Positions 43,377 through 52,381 of a stretch of 64,000 nucleotides of DNA are shown here, in pieces. Both the position numbers and the translations under genes were made by a program. The DNA comes from Chloracidobacterium sp. (GTDB lineage: Bacteria; Acidobacteriota; Blastocatellia; Pyrinomonadales; Pyrinomonadaceae). The notes below the pieces were generated by a model. The model was not told the DNA's origin, did not search any database, and saw only the letters and a list, made by a program, of their open reading frames with translations. The DNA lies in the NCBI GenBank assembly GCA_016716365.1, contig JADJWM010000017.1, positions 434,001 through 498,000 on the forward strand, read 5' to 3'. Position 1 is the first letter of the stretch. Each line of letters starts with the position of its first letter.

Positions 43377-43497
43377 TGGGTTTTAGACTTTTGGAATCTG
43401 GAATTTGGAACTTGGAACTTTGAACTTGGAACTTAGAGCCCTAGGGCGGTTCCCTATTCACCATTGACTCTTCACTCTTCACTGTTCACGGTTCACC
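43377..43497. repeat. Two heptamer-period arrays
   Basis: 43377-43437 is made of TGGAATT, TGGAACT and TTGAACT units. 43452-43497 is made of CTCTTCA, CTGTTCA and CGGTTCA units. Each holds a 7-base period over six to nine units with drifting bases. Confidence 0.9.
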
Positions 43498-43517
43498 CGC
43501 CGCCCACCGATCCGACC

Positions 43518-43640
43518 GTCGCTAAAGGCGACGAATACCTATTGCTCGCCTACAGCGAACGCGTGGGACTTTCCCGTTTACCCAGGGTTTCGTCGAACCC
43601 GCCTCAACCCTGGGCTTTAATATTCGTCGCCCTTGGCGAC
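43518..43640. repeat. Large nested inverted repeat
   Basis: The outer 20-base arms 43518-43537 and 43621-43640 match at 18 of 20 positions (GTCGC..GGCGACGAATA type). Inside, CCCAGGGTT (43581-43589) and AACCCTGGG (43606-43614) form a second stem. The whole could fold into a two-tier hairpin of about 120 bases. No open frame or transposase accompanies it, so it resembles a non-autonomous REP/MITE-like element. Confidence 0.8.
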
Positions 43641-43845
43641 AAAAACGCGTGCTGCCCTTTCTGAGTCAAGGTGGGCAGGTTTTCTCGGAGGGATCCCGGC
43701 GATGCCGACGTCGTGCCGCCGGTGTTTTGCGTTCCGTCGATCTTAAAAAAGTTCTCGGCGTTTTTTCGCGCCAGAGGGCGATTTTCGTCGTTTGGGGCGA
43801 ATCTGGCGCCAATAGTGGTGCTAATACTCGAGGCGGATGAGCCGG

Positions 43846-44643
43846 CTACATTTTTAGGTCTTTTTTCAGGTCTTTCGGGTTTGAGGGTTTGGCGAAGATG
43901 GAATCGGGGATCGAGCGGTTGTATTCGACCGACTCGTAATTGATCCGCGACGAGTGAGCTCCGTCGGTGAAACGGTCGATTATGAACGGAGAGCGGATGC
44001 CACCGACATCCACAAATTGGGCGTAGCGATCCTCTTCTTTAACTTCCTCGCCGTCCGGCCCCGAGCGGGTGTAGATAGCCTTTGCCGGCTGGGCGTTCTC
44101 GGCCGCGAACTCGAATTCGACGGTCAGTCTGTCCTCATAAACCAGCTTTACAACATCGTTCCGCTTGCCCAGCGTCGCCTGCCGTTTGCCGACATAGCTC
44201 AATGTCGCGGAGCCCCGCCATTTGCCGCGAAGAAGATTATCCAGGCTCGTCCGTATCCCGCGTTTGAAATTTTCGATCTGCTTTTCGTCCTGGTCCTTTA
44301 TCCGCTCGACGTTGCCGTCAAAGAGCCAGCCTGAATCGCCGACGTTCGTTTGGACGATCTTCACCCCGCTGGATTTGAATTCGGTCCGCTCCTTGTCGGG
44401 AAAAACGATGACGTCCACAAACGATTGAAACGAAACGACAGCGCCCTCTTTGAAGATGCTGAACCGACCGCGGCTAAATTGCGAAGTAACGTTCAGATAC
44501 CTCTCGCCGCCCAGGAATTCGACCGCGCGGCTAACGATCTTCTCGGCTTCGTCGTCTCGTGCCGGGTCCTGAGCCGACACGTTGATCAACGCTGCGGCGG
44601 TCAAAATAAGGGCCGCCAGGATCCTTGTCGATGCATTCTTCAT
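43846..44643 (-). CDS. Exported protein of unknown function, LolA-like fold possible
   Basis: A 265-residue exported protein from ATG 44643, with the signal peptide MKNASTRILAALILTAAALI and cleavage probably after NVSAQ. The mature part is a beta-rich domain (FSRGRFSIFKEGAVVSFQSF, then IVQTNVGDSGWLFDG and VVKLVYEDRLTVEFEF), with the alternating strands typical of periplasmic lipoprotein-sorting (LolA/LppX-like) proteins. No lipobox Cys. The gene follows the Clp ATPase terminator and is probably transcribed from its own promoter. The function is inferred only at fold level. Confidence 0.7.
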   Translation of the reverse strand: MKNASTRILAALILTAAALINVSAQDPARDDEAEKIVSRAVEFLGGERYLNVTSQFSRGRFSIFKEGAVVSFQSFVDVIVFPDKERTEFKSSGVKIVQTNVGDSGWLFDGNVERIKDQDEKQIENFKRGIRTSLDNLLRGKWRGSATLSYVGKRQATLGKRNDVVKLVYEDRLTVEFEFAAENAQPAKAIYTRSGPDGEEVKEEDRYAQFVDVGGIRSPFIIDRFTDGAHSSRINYESVEYNRSIPDSIFAKPSNPKDLKKDLKM

Positions 44644-44644
44644 A

Positions 44645-44683
44645 GAAAAAAGGCCCGGATGAATTCTATCATCCAAGCCTTTA
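44645..44683 (-). terminator. Rho-independent terminator of the Clp ATPase gene
   Basis: On the minus strand, AAAGGCTTGGATGA pairs with TCATCCGGGCCTTT (small internal bulge) around a six-base loop and is followed by a T-run. It begins about 25 bases after the stop at 44708 and overlaps the leader of the next minus-strand gene. Confidence 0.8.
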
Positions 44684-44707
44684 GGATGCCGAAAATGCCG
44701 GTTTGGT

Positions 44708-46987
44708 TTAGTTCAGGTTAAATTGGTCCATCGCTCGTACCACGATCTCATCGTCCTCGACATCGACTACGAATCGACGGCTGAGCTTCCATTCATTGGT
44801 GATCGGAAGCTTCACCTTTTGGTCGATATGGCGTTTGAGGAATCGCGCCCCGTACGCCGGCGAAAAGCCTTTTTCGGTAAGCAGGTCGAGCGCGGCGTCG
44901 GTGATCTCGACCACCTTGCCTTGCGATTCCATCTTCCGCCGAAGCTTATTGAGGTAGATCCTCGCGATGTCGCGGACCTCGTCCATCGTCAGCGGCGAGA
45001 AGACGATGATCTCGTCGATACGGTTGCGGAACTCCGGCGTAAACCGCGTTTCCGCAGCCTTCATCACCTCGCCCTTGATCTGCTTCACCTCGCCGAGCGT
45101 CTTTTGCCCAAAGCCCAGCGGCTTTTCATATCGCTTGAAACTCTCGGACCCGAGGTTCGAGGTCATGATGACGATCGCGTCCGAAAGATAGACCTTCTTT
45201 CCACGGCCATCCGTCATCCAGCCCTCGTCAAATGCCTGCAGGAACAGGTTCATCAGGTAAGGCGATGCTTTCTCAACCTCGTCTAAAAGCAAGACAGTAT
45301 AGGGGTTATCACGAAGCTGTTCGGTCAGGATGCCGCCACGTTCGGACCCCACGATGCCTCGCGGCATGCCTATTAACTTCTCGACTCCCACCGTCCCGTC
45401 GCCATATTCGGACATGTCGATCCGGATCATTTTATGCTCGTCGGCAAACATAAATTCGGCCACTGCCTTGGCGAGCTCGGTCTTGCCGACACCAGTGGGA
45501 CCGAGGAAAAGCAGCACACCGTCCGGGGCATAATGGTTCTCTTTCAACGGGCCTTTGTTTAATCGTAACCGCTCTGCAACTGCCTTAACAGCATCCTTCT
45601 GGCCGATAACGCGTTTAGCTAGGTCCTCTTCCATCATCGCGAACCGGTCAGAGGTTTCGCGGTAGATCATATCCTTCGGGATACGAGATTCCTGCGAAAT
45701 GACATCGATGATGTGCTCAGGGAGAACGGTTTGGCCGTCAGGATCATTGATCTCGACCTTCACGGAAGCCGTATCCAGCCAGCCGATCGCCTTGTCCGGA
45801 AGATGAAGATTGCGAATGTACTTGGGCGACATCTCGAGGGCCGTGTCTATTGCCTCATCCGAAATGGTGACGGAATAGTTCTTTTCAAGGCGGGGACGGA
45901 GGCCGACCAGAATTTCCTTGGTCTGGTCGATCGTAGGCTCTTCGACCTTGACCAGTCGGAAACGCCGTGACAACGCTTCGTCCTCGGCGATATATTCCTT
46001 GTATTCGGAAAGTGTTGTAGCGCCGATTATGCGGAGCTCGCCACGCGCGAGGCTCGATTTGAACATGTTCGCAGCATCACTCGATGTTCCCATCGCGGCT
46101 CCAGCACCGATGATCGAATGGGCCTCGTCGATGAAAAGGATAATGTTGTCCTTTTCTTTAACCTCGTCGATTATACCTTTGATCCGCTCCTCGAACATGC
46201 CCCTAAGCATCGTTCCTGCAACGAGACCCCCCATCTGAAGTTGGACAATATGAGCGTCCCTAAGCCGTGCCGGTACCTTTTCGGGTTCGAGCTCGATCAA
46301 TCGAGCGAGCCCTTCAACGACCGCGGTCTTACCGACGCCGGGTTCACCCACGAGCATCGGCGAATTTGACCTTTCACGGTGCGAAAGTATCTCGATCATT
46401 TGACGGATCTCGCTCTCTCGCCCGATGGTCGGCGGGATCTTGTCCTCGCGGGCAAGCTTATTCATCGAGACGCCAAAATGACGGAGAAAAGAGGGAAGTT
46501 CGTACTTCTGCCGCGTCCTCTCTTCCTCTTTTTCGCGTTTGCGTATGCGAGTACGGGCCGTCTGAGCCACTTCGTCCGAGGGCACACCTAGATTTTGAAG
46601 CACATCGTTGAGGACGCTTCGCTCATCGTTGGAAAGAACGTAAAAGATATCGCTGCCGTCGATCACTCGACGTCCCTGAGAACGCGCCCGATCCATTGCA
46701 CGCTTGAATAATTCGGTTGTTTCCGGGGCAATTCGATAGCCTTTTCCTGTATGCTGGCGGCCACTGGCCATGCGCTTCTCGATCAGCAGCTTGACCGAAC
46801 GCGGATCGACAGCTAGATCCCGCATTGTGGAGGAAAACAGATCGTCTTCCTCGTTGGCGACGGCATGAAGGATATGCTCTATCGCGACGTAATTCTGATC
46901 GCGGCGGCGTGACTCGTCCAGCGCCGTCTCCAGCACCCTACGCCCGCTTTCGCTAAATTTGTCCTTGTATGCGTCAATATCGGCCAT
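44708..46987 (-). CDS. Clp-family AAA+ ATPase, ClpA/ClpC-like without middle domain
   Basis: A 759-residue double-AAA+ chaperone. An N-terminal Clp_N repeat domain (about 1-150) is followed by AAA domain 1 with Walker A VGEPGVGKTAVVEG and Walker B IILFIDEAH, and AAA domain 2 with LGPTGVGKTELAKAV and VLLLDEVEK. There is no long coiled-coil M domain, unlike ClpB at 47859-50471. In AAA domain 2 the segment YEKPLGFGQKT carries an LGF triplet at the position of the IGF/L loop by which ClpA/ClpC docks on ClpP. It therefore likely unfolds substrates for the ClpP protease. No adaptor or clpP gene is in the window. Confidence 0.9.
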   Translation of the reverse strand: MADIDAYKDKFSESGRRVLETALDESRRRDQNYVAIEHILHAVANEEDDLFSSTMRDLAVDPRSVKLLIEKRMASGRQHTGKGYRIAPETTELFKRAMDRARSQGRRVIDGSDIFYVLSNDERSVLNDVLQNLGVPSDEVAQTARTRIRKREKEEERTRQKYELPSFLRHFGVSMNKLAREDKIPPTIGRESEIRQMIEILSHRERSNSPMLVGEPGVGKTAVVEGLARLIELEPEKVPARLRDAHIVQLQMGGLVAGTMLRGMFEERIKGIIDEVKEKDNIILFIDEAHSIIGAGAAMGTSSDAANMFKSSLARGELRIIGATTLSEYKEYIAEDEALSRRFRLVKVEEPTIDQTKEILVGLRPRLEKNYSVTISDEAIDTALEMSPKYIRNLHLPDKAIGWLDTASVKVEINDPDGQTVLPEHIIDVISQESRIPKDMIYRETSDRFAMMEEDLAKRVIGQKDAVKAVAERLRLNKGPLKENHYAPDGVLLFLGPTGVGKTELAKAVAEFMFADEHKMIRIDMSEYGDGTVGVEKLIGMPRGIVGSERGGILTEQLRDNPYTVLLLDEVEKASPYLMNLFLQAFDEGWMTDGRGKKVYLSDAIVIMTSNLGSESFKRYEKPLGFGQKTLGEVKQIKGEVMKAAETRFTPEFRNRIDEIIVFSPLTMDEVRDIARIYLNKLRRKMESQGKVVEITDAALDLLTEKGFSPAYGARFLKRHIDQKVKLPITNEWKLSRRFVVDVEDDEIVVRAMDQFNLN

Positions 46988-47101
46988 AAATTTGCCTTGC
47001 TACCGATCATTTGATGCGGCTTTGAACAGGGTGGTTACCCAAGCCCCATGATATCACTTCGAGCGGAACGGAAAAAAGGATTTTCTGAACCACATTTTTG
47101 T

Positions 47102-47779
47102 TCACTCTACCGCAGATTGAGCCTTTCCCTTCCCAACCTGGACGCGAGCGGGGCGCAAGAGCTTGTCGCCATGCCGGTAGCCGCGTGAGTATTCGGCGGT
47201 TATCGTTCCGTCTGCCTCGGCGTCGACCTCTGCCATGTCGATCGCCTCGTGAAGTTCCGGATCAAAGCGAGAGCCGGTAGCAGGAACGGGTTCGACGCCA
47301 ACGCTGCCAAGGGCCAGTTCAAAAGATCGGAGCACGCCTTTGACACCGTCACGCAGATTTTCTATCGAGGGATCCTTCTCGCTTGCCTCGACCGCAAGGT
47401 TCAAGTTGTCCAAAACGGGAAGCAGGCGTGTCAGGAATTCAAACTGAGCTTGTTTCGCGCGATCCTCTAGAGTCTTCATCAACCTCGCCCGCATTTCCGA
47501 AGTTTCTTTTTCAAGATCGCGGCGCGCTTCATCGAACTTAGCCTGTACACCCACAAGCTTGGCTTCGGCTGCCTCCCGGCGCTCCGTCTCGGCGGCGAGT
47601 TTTTTCTCCAGCTCGAGTTCACGAGGTGACTTAACCGGAACCTTCACTGGTCCGTCGTCACGGATACGTTCGCCCTGTTGGTTAAAGCGGCGTTTATCAT
47701 TTGTTTCGATCCCCGGTTCGTCTTTCAGGGCTTCGTCAATGGTCGGCTCATTCTGGGTCATCGGCTTTTTCTTAAACAT
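47102..47779 (-). CDS. grpE: GrpE nucleotide exchange factor
   Basis: A 225-residue GrpE. After a variable charged N-terminus, residues 50-125 form the long dimerising helix (ELEKKLAAETERREAAEAKL). The four-helix bundle segment LTRLLPVLDNLNLAVEASEK and the C-terminal beta domain (GVEPVPATGSRFDPELHEAI, then RGYRHGDKLLRPARVQVGKG) follow and match the family signature. It releases ADP from DnaK. ATG 47779 lies directly after AGAGG with too little spacing. ATG 47761 (MTQNEPTIDE) is a possible true start. No dnaK or dnaJ follows, unlike classic operons. Confidence 0.93.
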   Translation of the reverse strand: MFKKKPMTQNEPTIDEALKDEPGIETNDKRRFNQQGERIRDDGPVKVPVKSPRELELEKKLAAETERREAAEAKLVGVQAKFDEARRDLEKETSEMRARLMKTLEDRAKQAQFEFLTRLLPVLDNLNLAVEASEKDPSIENLRDGVKGVLRSFELALGSVGVEPVPATGSRFDPELHEAIDMAEVDAEADGTITAEYSRGYRHGDKLLRPARVQVGKGKAQSAVE

Positions 47780-47858
47780 CCTCTATTGATAGTAAGCCGA
47801 GGGCCGGTGTAAGGGAAGTACCCCAACGGCCCACAGCTATTCATGATCACGATCTCGG

Positions 47859-50471
47859 CTATTTCATGGCTGCCGACTGCTCATTGCCAACGGGTGTAAA
47901 TATCATCTCACCGTTCTCGGCGGTTACGCGGATCGTCTGGCCGGGCCCGATCTCACCATTCAGCAACTTTACGGCGAGCGGATTCTGAAGACTGGACTGG
48001 ATCGCACGTTTCAGAGGTCTTGCACCATAAACCGGATCGTAACCTTCTTTGACGATCAACTCCCGCGCGGATTCGTTTAGCTCCAGAGCGATCTCTCGTT
48101 CTGCCAACATCGACTTCAGCTTGGCCAGCTGGATGTCAATGATCTGCGAAATGTTTTCACGTGAAAGCTGCTTGAATACGACAATATCGTCGATTCGGTT
48201 TAGAAACTCCGGTTTGAAATGATCCCTTAGCACCTGCAGAACATTTGCACGAATGTCCCGATCAGCCAGTGGATTTTCGACCGCGGCCTGTATCTCCCGC
48301 GAGCCCAGGTTCGATGTCATGATCAGCACCGTGTTCTTGAAATCAACTACCCGCCCTTTACTGTCAGTCAGGCGACCATCATCGAGTATCTGGAGAAGCA
48401 CGTTGAAGACGTCAGGGTGAGCCTTCTCTATTTCATCAAAAAGCACCACCGAGTAGGGTCTGCGGCGAACGGCTTCGGTCAACTGACCTCCTTCTTCGTA
48501 GCCAATGTACCCGGGAGGGGCTCCGATCATCCGCGCGACGGCATGTTTCTCCATGTATTCAGACATATCAAGCCGGATCATGGCCCGCTCATCGTCGAAT
48601 AGAAATTCTGCCAAAGCTCGGGCAGTTTCCGTCTTTCCGACACCGGTCGGCCCGAGAAAGATGAACGAACCGATCGGCCGATTCGGATCCTGGAGGCCGG
48701 CACGGGCACGACGAACCGCATTTGCCACGGCCTCAAGAGCCTCGTCCTGTCCAATGACTCGATTTCCAAGGTTCTCTTCCATCTTCACGAGCTTCTGCAT
48801 CTCGCCTTCGAGCATTTTCGATACCGGGACGCCCGTCCATTTTGCGACAACCTCGGCAACATCTTCCTCGTCTACTTCTTCCTTTAGGAAGACACCGTCT
48901 TTCTGAAGTTCAGCTAGTCGCTCCTGTTCGGCGGCGATCTGCTTCTCAAGCTCCGGTATGCGGCCATATTGCAACTCGGCCGCCTTGTTTAGATTCCCGG
49001 CCTGCCGGGCCTGGTCGAGTTCGAGTTTGGCTTGCTCGAGTTGTTCCTTAAAGGCACGCATCTTCTCGATCTCTTCCTTTTCAGATTTCCACTGCGCCTT
49101 CATTGCGGAAGATTTTTCCTGAAGGTCCGCGATCCTCTTCTCTATATCCGACAATCGTTCCTTTGACTTCTCGTCAGTTTCACGCGACAGTGCTTGTTTT
49201 TCGATCTCGAGTTGAAGGATCTCACGCTCCAGTTCATCAATATCCTGAGGCAAGGAGTCGATCTCGATGCGGATCCGCGAAGCGGCCTCGTCGATCAGGT
49301 CGATCGCCTTATCCGGCAAGAAGCGGTCGGTTATGTAACGATGTGAAAGGGTTGCGGCCGCAACAATGGCGGCGTCCTTGATGCGGACGCCGTGATGGAC
49401 CTCGTACCGTTCTTTTAATCCGCGGAGGATCGCGATCGTGTCCTCGACCGAAGGTTCGCCGATGTAAACCTGTTGGAAGCGTCGCTCAAGTGCCTTGTCC
49501 TTTTCAATATACTTTTGGTACTCATTCAGAGTGGTCGCACCGACCGCTCTCAAGGTGCCCCGGGCCAATGCCGGCTTCAGCATGTTCGATGCGTCGATCG
49601 CTCCCTCGCTTGCACCAGCACCGACCAAGGTGTGCAACTCGTCGATAAAAAGAACGATCTGGCCTTCGGCTTTCTCGATCTCTTTCAACACAGCCTTTAG
49701 CCTGTCTTCGAATTCACCACGATATTTCGCACCAGCCAACATCGCGCCGAGGTCGAGAGAGACCAATCTCTTGTTTTTCAAGGTTTCCGGAACGTCGCCC
49801 GATACGATCCGCTGCGCAAGTCCCTCAACGATCGCCGTCTTACCAACGCCGGGCTCGCCGATCAGGACCGGGTTATTCTTTGTTCGCCTGGAAAGGATCT
49901 GGATCGTGCGGCGGATCTCATCATCTCGGCCGATCACAGGGTCCAGCTTGCCTTTACGGGCCCGCTCGGTCAGATCCTGGGCATATTTCTCAAGCGCCTG
50001 AAAATTTTCCTCCGCGTTCTGGTCGGTTATTCTCGAACCGCCCCTCATTTCGGTGATCACTTTCTCGAGGTCGTCACGGCTGATCCCATTTGAGCGCAGG
50101 ATCCGGCCGGCATCTCCGGCCTTCTCGGAAGCGATCGAAAGCAGGAGGTGCTCGGTCGATATATACTCGTCCTGCAATTTTTCCGCCTCTTTCTGGACGT
50201 CCTGGAATAGGGTGTTGGTGCGCGAGCTGAAGTACTGCTGTCCGCCGGAGACCTTCGGGAATTTTTCGATCGCCTGCTCGATCTCGGCTTCGATCGCAGA
50301 GGTGTTGGCCCCGACCTTTCCAATGATCGGCCGCACGACTCCTTCCTTCTGTTCGAACATCGCCGCCAGGATGTGCTCCGGCTCAACCTGCTGGTTTTGA
50401 TTCTTCTCTGCAACCCCGATCGCGGCCTGGATCGCTTCCTGTCCTCTGATTGTGAACCTGTCGAATCTCAT
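47859..50471 (-). CDS. clpB: ClpB disaggregase
   Basis: An 870-residue ClpB/Hsp104 chaperone of standard length. Order: Clp_N domain (1-145), AAA-1 with IGEPGVGKTAIVEGLA and IVLFIDELH, the long coiled-coil M domain (about 400-525, EIEKMRAFKEQLEQAKLELD and neighbours), and AAA-2 with LGPTGVGKTETARALAEF and VVLFDEIEKAH. In AAA-2 the ClpP-docking triplet is absent, as expected. It rescues aggregated proteins with the DnaK system. It lies 79 bases upstream of grpE on the same strand, and the next gene upstream is Hsp20, forming a heat-stress group. Confidence 0.96.
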   Translation of the reverse strand: MRFDRFTIRGQEAIQAAIGVAEKNQNQQVEPEHILAAMFEQKEGVVRPIIGKVGANTSAIEAEIEQAIEKFPKVSGGQQYFSSRTNTLFQDVQKEAEKLQDEYISTEHLLLSIASEKAGDAGRILRSNGISRDDLEKVITEMRGGSRITDQNAEENFQALEKYAQDLTERARKGKLDPVIGRDDEIRRTIQILSRRTKNNPVLIGEPGVGKTAIVEGLAQRIVSGDVPETLKNKRLVSLDLGAMLAGAKYRGEFEDRLKAVLKEIEKAEGQIVLFIDELHTLVGAGASEGAIDASNMLKPALARGTLRAVGATTLNEYQKYIEKDKALERRFQQVYIGEPSVEDTIAILRGLKERYEVHHGVRIKDAAIVAAATLSHRYITDRFLPDKAIDLIDEAASRIRIEIDSLPQDIDELEREILQLEIEKQALSRETDEKSKERLSDIEKRIADLQEKSSAMKAQWKSEKEEIEKMRAFKEQLEQAKLELDQARQAGNLNKAAELQYGRIPELEKQIAAEQERLAELQKDGVFLKEEVDEEDVAEVVAKWTGVPVSKMLEGEMQKLVKMEENLGNRVIGQDEALEAVANAVRRARAGLQDPNRPIGSFIFLGPTGVGKTETARALAEFLFDDERAMIRLDMSEYMEKHAVARMIGAPPGYIGYEEGGQLTEAVRRRPYSVVLFDEIEKAHPDVFNVLLQILDDGRLTDSKGRVVDFKNTVLIMTSNLGSREIQAAVENPLADRDIRANVLQVLRDHFKPEFLNRIDDIVVFKQLSRENISQIIDIQLAKLKSMLAEREIALELNESARELIVKEGYDPVYGARPLKRAIQSSLQNPLAVKLLNGEIGPGQTIRVTAENGEMIFTPVGNEQSAAMK

Positions 50472-50499
50472 ACACTCATTTTACTCCATAAACGCGAAG

Positions 50500-50538
50500 A
50501 CGCAGAGAGAACTCTTTCGCGATACGCCCCCTCTGCGT
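50500..50538 (-). terminator. Inverted repeat between hsp20 and clpB
   Basis: Perfect 8-bp arms ACGCAGAG (50500-50507) and CTCTGCGT (50531-50538) lie between the hsp20 stop and the clpB start. No T-run follows on the minus strand, so it may be an attenuating or RNA-stability hairpin rather than a terminator. No CIRCE (TTAGCACTC) or HAIR operator was seen in front of clpB. Confidence 0.35.
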
Positions 50539-50565
50539 CCAGAGTCGAATTTTCAATTCGCAGCC

Positions 50566-51060
50566 CTATGCGTTTGCACTCTTACTCTCGGCCTCGATCG
50601 TCTTCGGAGTTGACGTTTCCGTCGCCGTGATCTCGATCTTGCGAGCCTTGGTCTCTTCGCGCTTCGGCAATGCAACGCGAAGCACACCATTCTCGAATTC
50701 GGCGGTTGCACCTTCGGCTGTGACCGTTTGGGGCAGCGTGAATTGACGAGTGAATGAGCCGTAAGAACGCTCGACGCGATGGTAGTTATCGCCTTCGGTC
50801 TTCTTCTCGAATCTCCGTTCGCCCTTGAGGGTGAGCACGTTATTCTCGACGGAGATCTCAAAGTCCTCGCGTTTCATTCCGGGAAGCTCAGCTTCGACGA
50901 TCAGGCGATCCTGGTCCTCGAAAATATCGACATTCGGACTCCATGAACCGCGGGCAAATTCACCGCGATCGGCTGCCGGTACTATGTTGAAAAGTTTGTT
51001 CATCTCATCGTTCAGTGTGCGAAGCTCACGGAACGGGTCAAATTTGATCATGTTCATCAT
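50566..51060 (-). CDS. Small heat shock protein (Hsp20/alpha-crystallin family)
   Basis: A 164-residue sHSP. The alpha-crystallin domain (about 40-140) has the hallmarks WSPNVDIFEDQDRLIVEAELPG, EISVENNVLTLKGER and AEFENGVLRVALPKREE, where GVLRVALP is the conserved A-x-x-x-n-G-v-L motif. The C-terminal tail carries KIEITA, a likely I-x-I oligomerisation motif. Several in-frame ATGs follow the GGAGG ribosome site (51063, 51060, 51057, 51051). 51060 or 51057 has the best spacing. It binds unfolded proteins and hands them to ClpB/DnaK. Its promoter is unusually clear (see 51099-51150). Confidence 0.93.
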   Translation of the reverse strand: MMNMIKFDPFRELRTLNDEMNKLFNIVPAADRGEFARGSWSPNVDIFEDQDRLIVEAELPGMKREDFEISVENNVLTLKGERRFEKKTEGDNYHRVERSYGSFTRQFTLPQTVTAEGATAEFENGVLRVALPKREETKARKIEITATETSTPKTIEAESKSANA

Positions 51061-51098
51061 CATATCCTCCAAATGACTGAAATATGATTGGGGTCAAC

Positions 51099-51150
51099 GA
51101 CTAAATAATTAGTCTACATGAATAATAAAATATGAGTGTCATAATGTCAA
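51099..51150 (-). promoter_or_regulatory. Sigma-70-type promoter of hsp20 with a palindromic operator at the transcription start
   Basis: On the minus strand a consensus TTGACA (51150-51145) is separated by exactly 17 bases from TATTAT (51127-51122). Directly downstream, where transcription should start, lies GACTAAATAATTAGTC (51114-51099), with perfect 6-bp arms GACTAA/TTAGTC. An operator over the +1 site suggests repression by an unknown dimeric regulator. It is not a CIRCE or HAIR sequence. Confidence 0.7.
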
Positions 51151-51280
51151 TATAAAAAATCGTAAATTGTGTCGTCTGGGCGAGAGAATAATTTGACTGC
51201 ATCCGTGACAGTAACGGCCAATCTCGTTTATAGTTACATCCGTTTAACATGTCATTTGAGTAGCTTTCGGTTTTGGTTCG

Positions 51281-52381
51281 ATGAACATAGCCCGTGAGAT
51301 CATTTGGCCGATCATAGCCGTGATTGCGGCTTTTGTCGTTGGCGGCGTCGTCATCCTTATTCTTGGCGACAACCCGTTGGCAGCCTACTCGCTGCTTCTT
51401 TCAAATTCCTTCGGGTCGTTTCGGGATATTGGCTGGACGCTGCACTATGCCACCCCCCTTATATTTACAGGCTTGGCCGTGGCGGTTGCATTTCGCTGCG
51501 GGCTCTTAAACATTGGTGCCGAAGGCCAGCTCTATGTCGCGGCTTTCGCAGCAGCATGGGTCGGGATCACTTTCGGCGGCAGGATCGTCGATGTTTTCGG
51601 AACCAAGGAAGACTGGTCATTGGCGAGCCTTCCAGGATTCCTGCTCGTGCCGCTCTGTATGTTCGCGGCCATAGCGGCCGGTGCGATCTGGGGGGCCATT
51701 CCAGGGGTCCTCAAAGCGAAATTCGGCTCGCATGAAGTGATCAATACGATCATGCTTAACTTTATCGGCATAGCTCTTGTTGGCTACCTAACTCAGTATC
51801 ATTACAAGGTCCCAGGCGATCCCATCCAACAGACCGCACCTATAGGTGAAGCCGCGCAGATCCCCAAACTGAACGAATTTCTCGGTTTCCTTCCTTACGA
51901 CGTCCCCCTGAACGTTTCGTTCCTACTCGCACTCCTAATGTGTGTTCTTGTTTATTCATTCCTATGGAAGACGAAGTGGGGATACGAGTTGAGAGCCGTC
52001 GGCGAGAACCCGAGCGCTGCCGAATATGGCGGCATCTCAACCAGAAAGCAGATCATTATTGCAATGACGATCTCGGGCGGCCTCGCAGGAATGGTAGGTA
52101 TCGGCGAGGTATTGGGAAAGGAACACGAATTCGAGTCCGGCTTCTCGGCTGAATGGGGTTTCCTCGGCATCGCAGTCGCATTGCTTGGCCGGAATCACCC
52201 GCTCGGTGTTTTGATCGCTGCATTGTTCTTTGGCGTCTTGCTTCGCGGACAGATCTTCGTCGATGCGTTTACTCCGCGGGTTTCGAAGGATCTCGGTTGG
52301 GTGCTCCAGGCGATCATCATTCTATTCGTTGCGTGCTTCCAGATCTATACAAGGGACAAGGGGAGGAGCACCGCCGTATGA
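51281..52381 (+). CDS. ABC transporter permease, nucleoside/simple-sugar type (NupP/YufP-like)
   Basis: A 366-residue permease of the BPD_transp_2 family with about 9-10 membrane segments. Characteristic parts are YATPLIFTGLAVAVAFRCGL with LLNIGAEGQLYVAAF (about residues 60-90), and the EAA-like cytoplasmic loop GYELRAVGENPSAAEYGGIS (about 236). It closely matches the first permease of nucleoside importers such as YufP/NupP. It overlaps the second permease gene by four bases (ATGA). No ATP-binding protein or BMP-type lipoprotein gene lies next to it, so these partners must be elsewhere. Confidence 0.9.
   Translation: MNIAREIIWPIIAVIAAFVVGGVVILILGDNPLAAYSLLLSNSFGSFRDIGWTLHYATPLIFTGLAVAVAFRCGLLNIGAEGQLYVAAFAAAWVGITFGGRIVDVFGTKEDWSLASLPGFLLVPLCMFAAIAAGAIWGAIPGVLKAKFGSHEVINTIMLNFIGIALVGYLTQYHYKVPGDPIQQTAPIGEAAQIPKLNEFLGFLPYDVPLNVSFLLALLMCVLVYSFLWKTKWGYELRAVGENPSAAEYGGISTRKQIIIAMTISGGLAGMVGIGEVLGKEHEFESGFSAEWGFLGIAVALLGRNHPLGVLIAALFFGVLLRGQIFVDAFTPRVSKDLGWVLQAIIILFVACFQIYTRDKGRSTAV

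Larger units (their letters stand above)
43228..43845. other. Second gene-free repeat zone
   Basis: About 620 bases upstream of the hypothetical gene and downstream of the 43846 gene. It contains palindromic element copy 2, two heptamer arrays and a large nested inverted repeat (listed separately). No credible gene. Confidence 0.7.
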
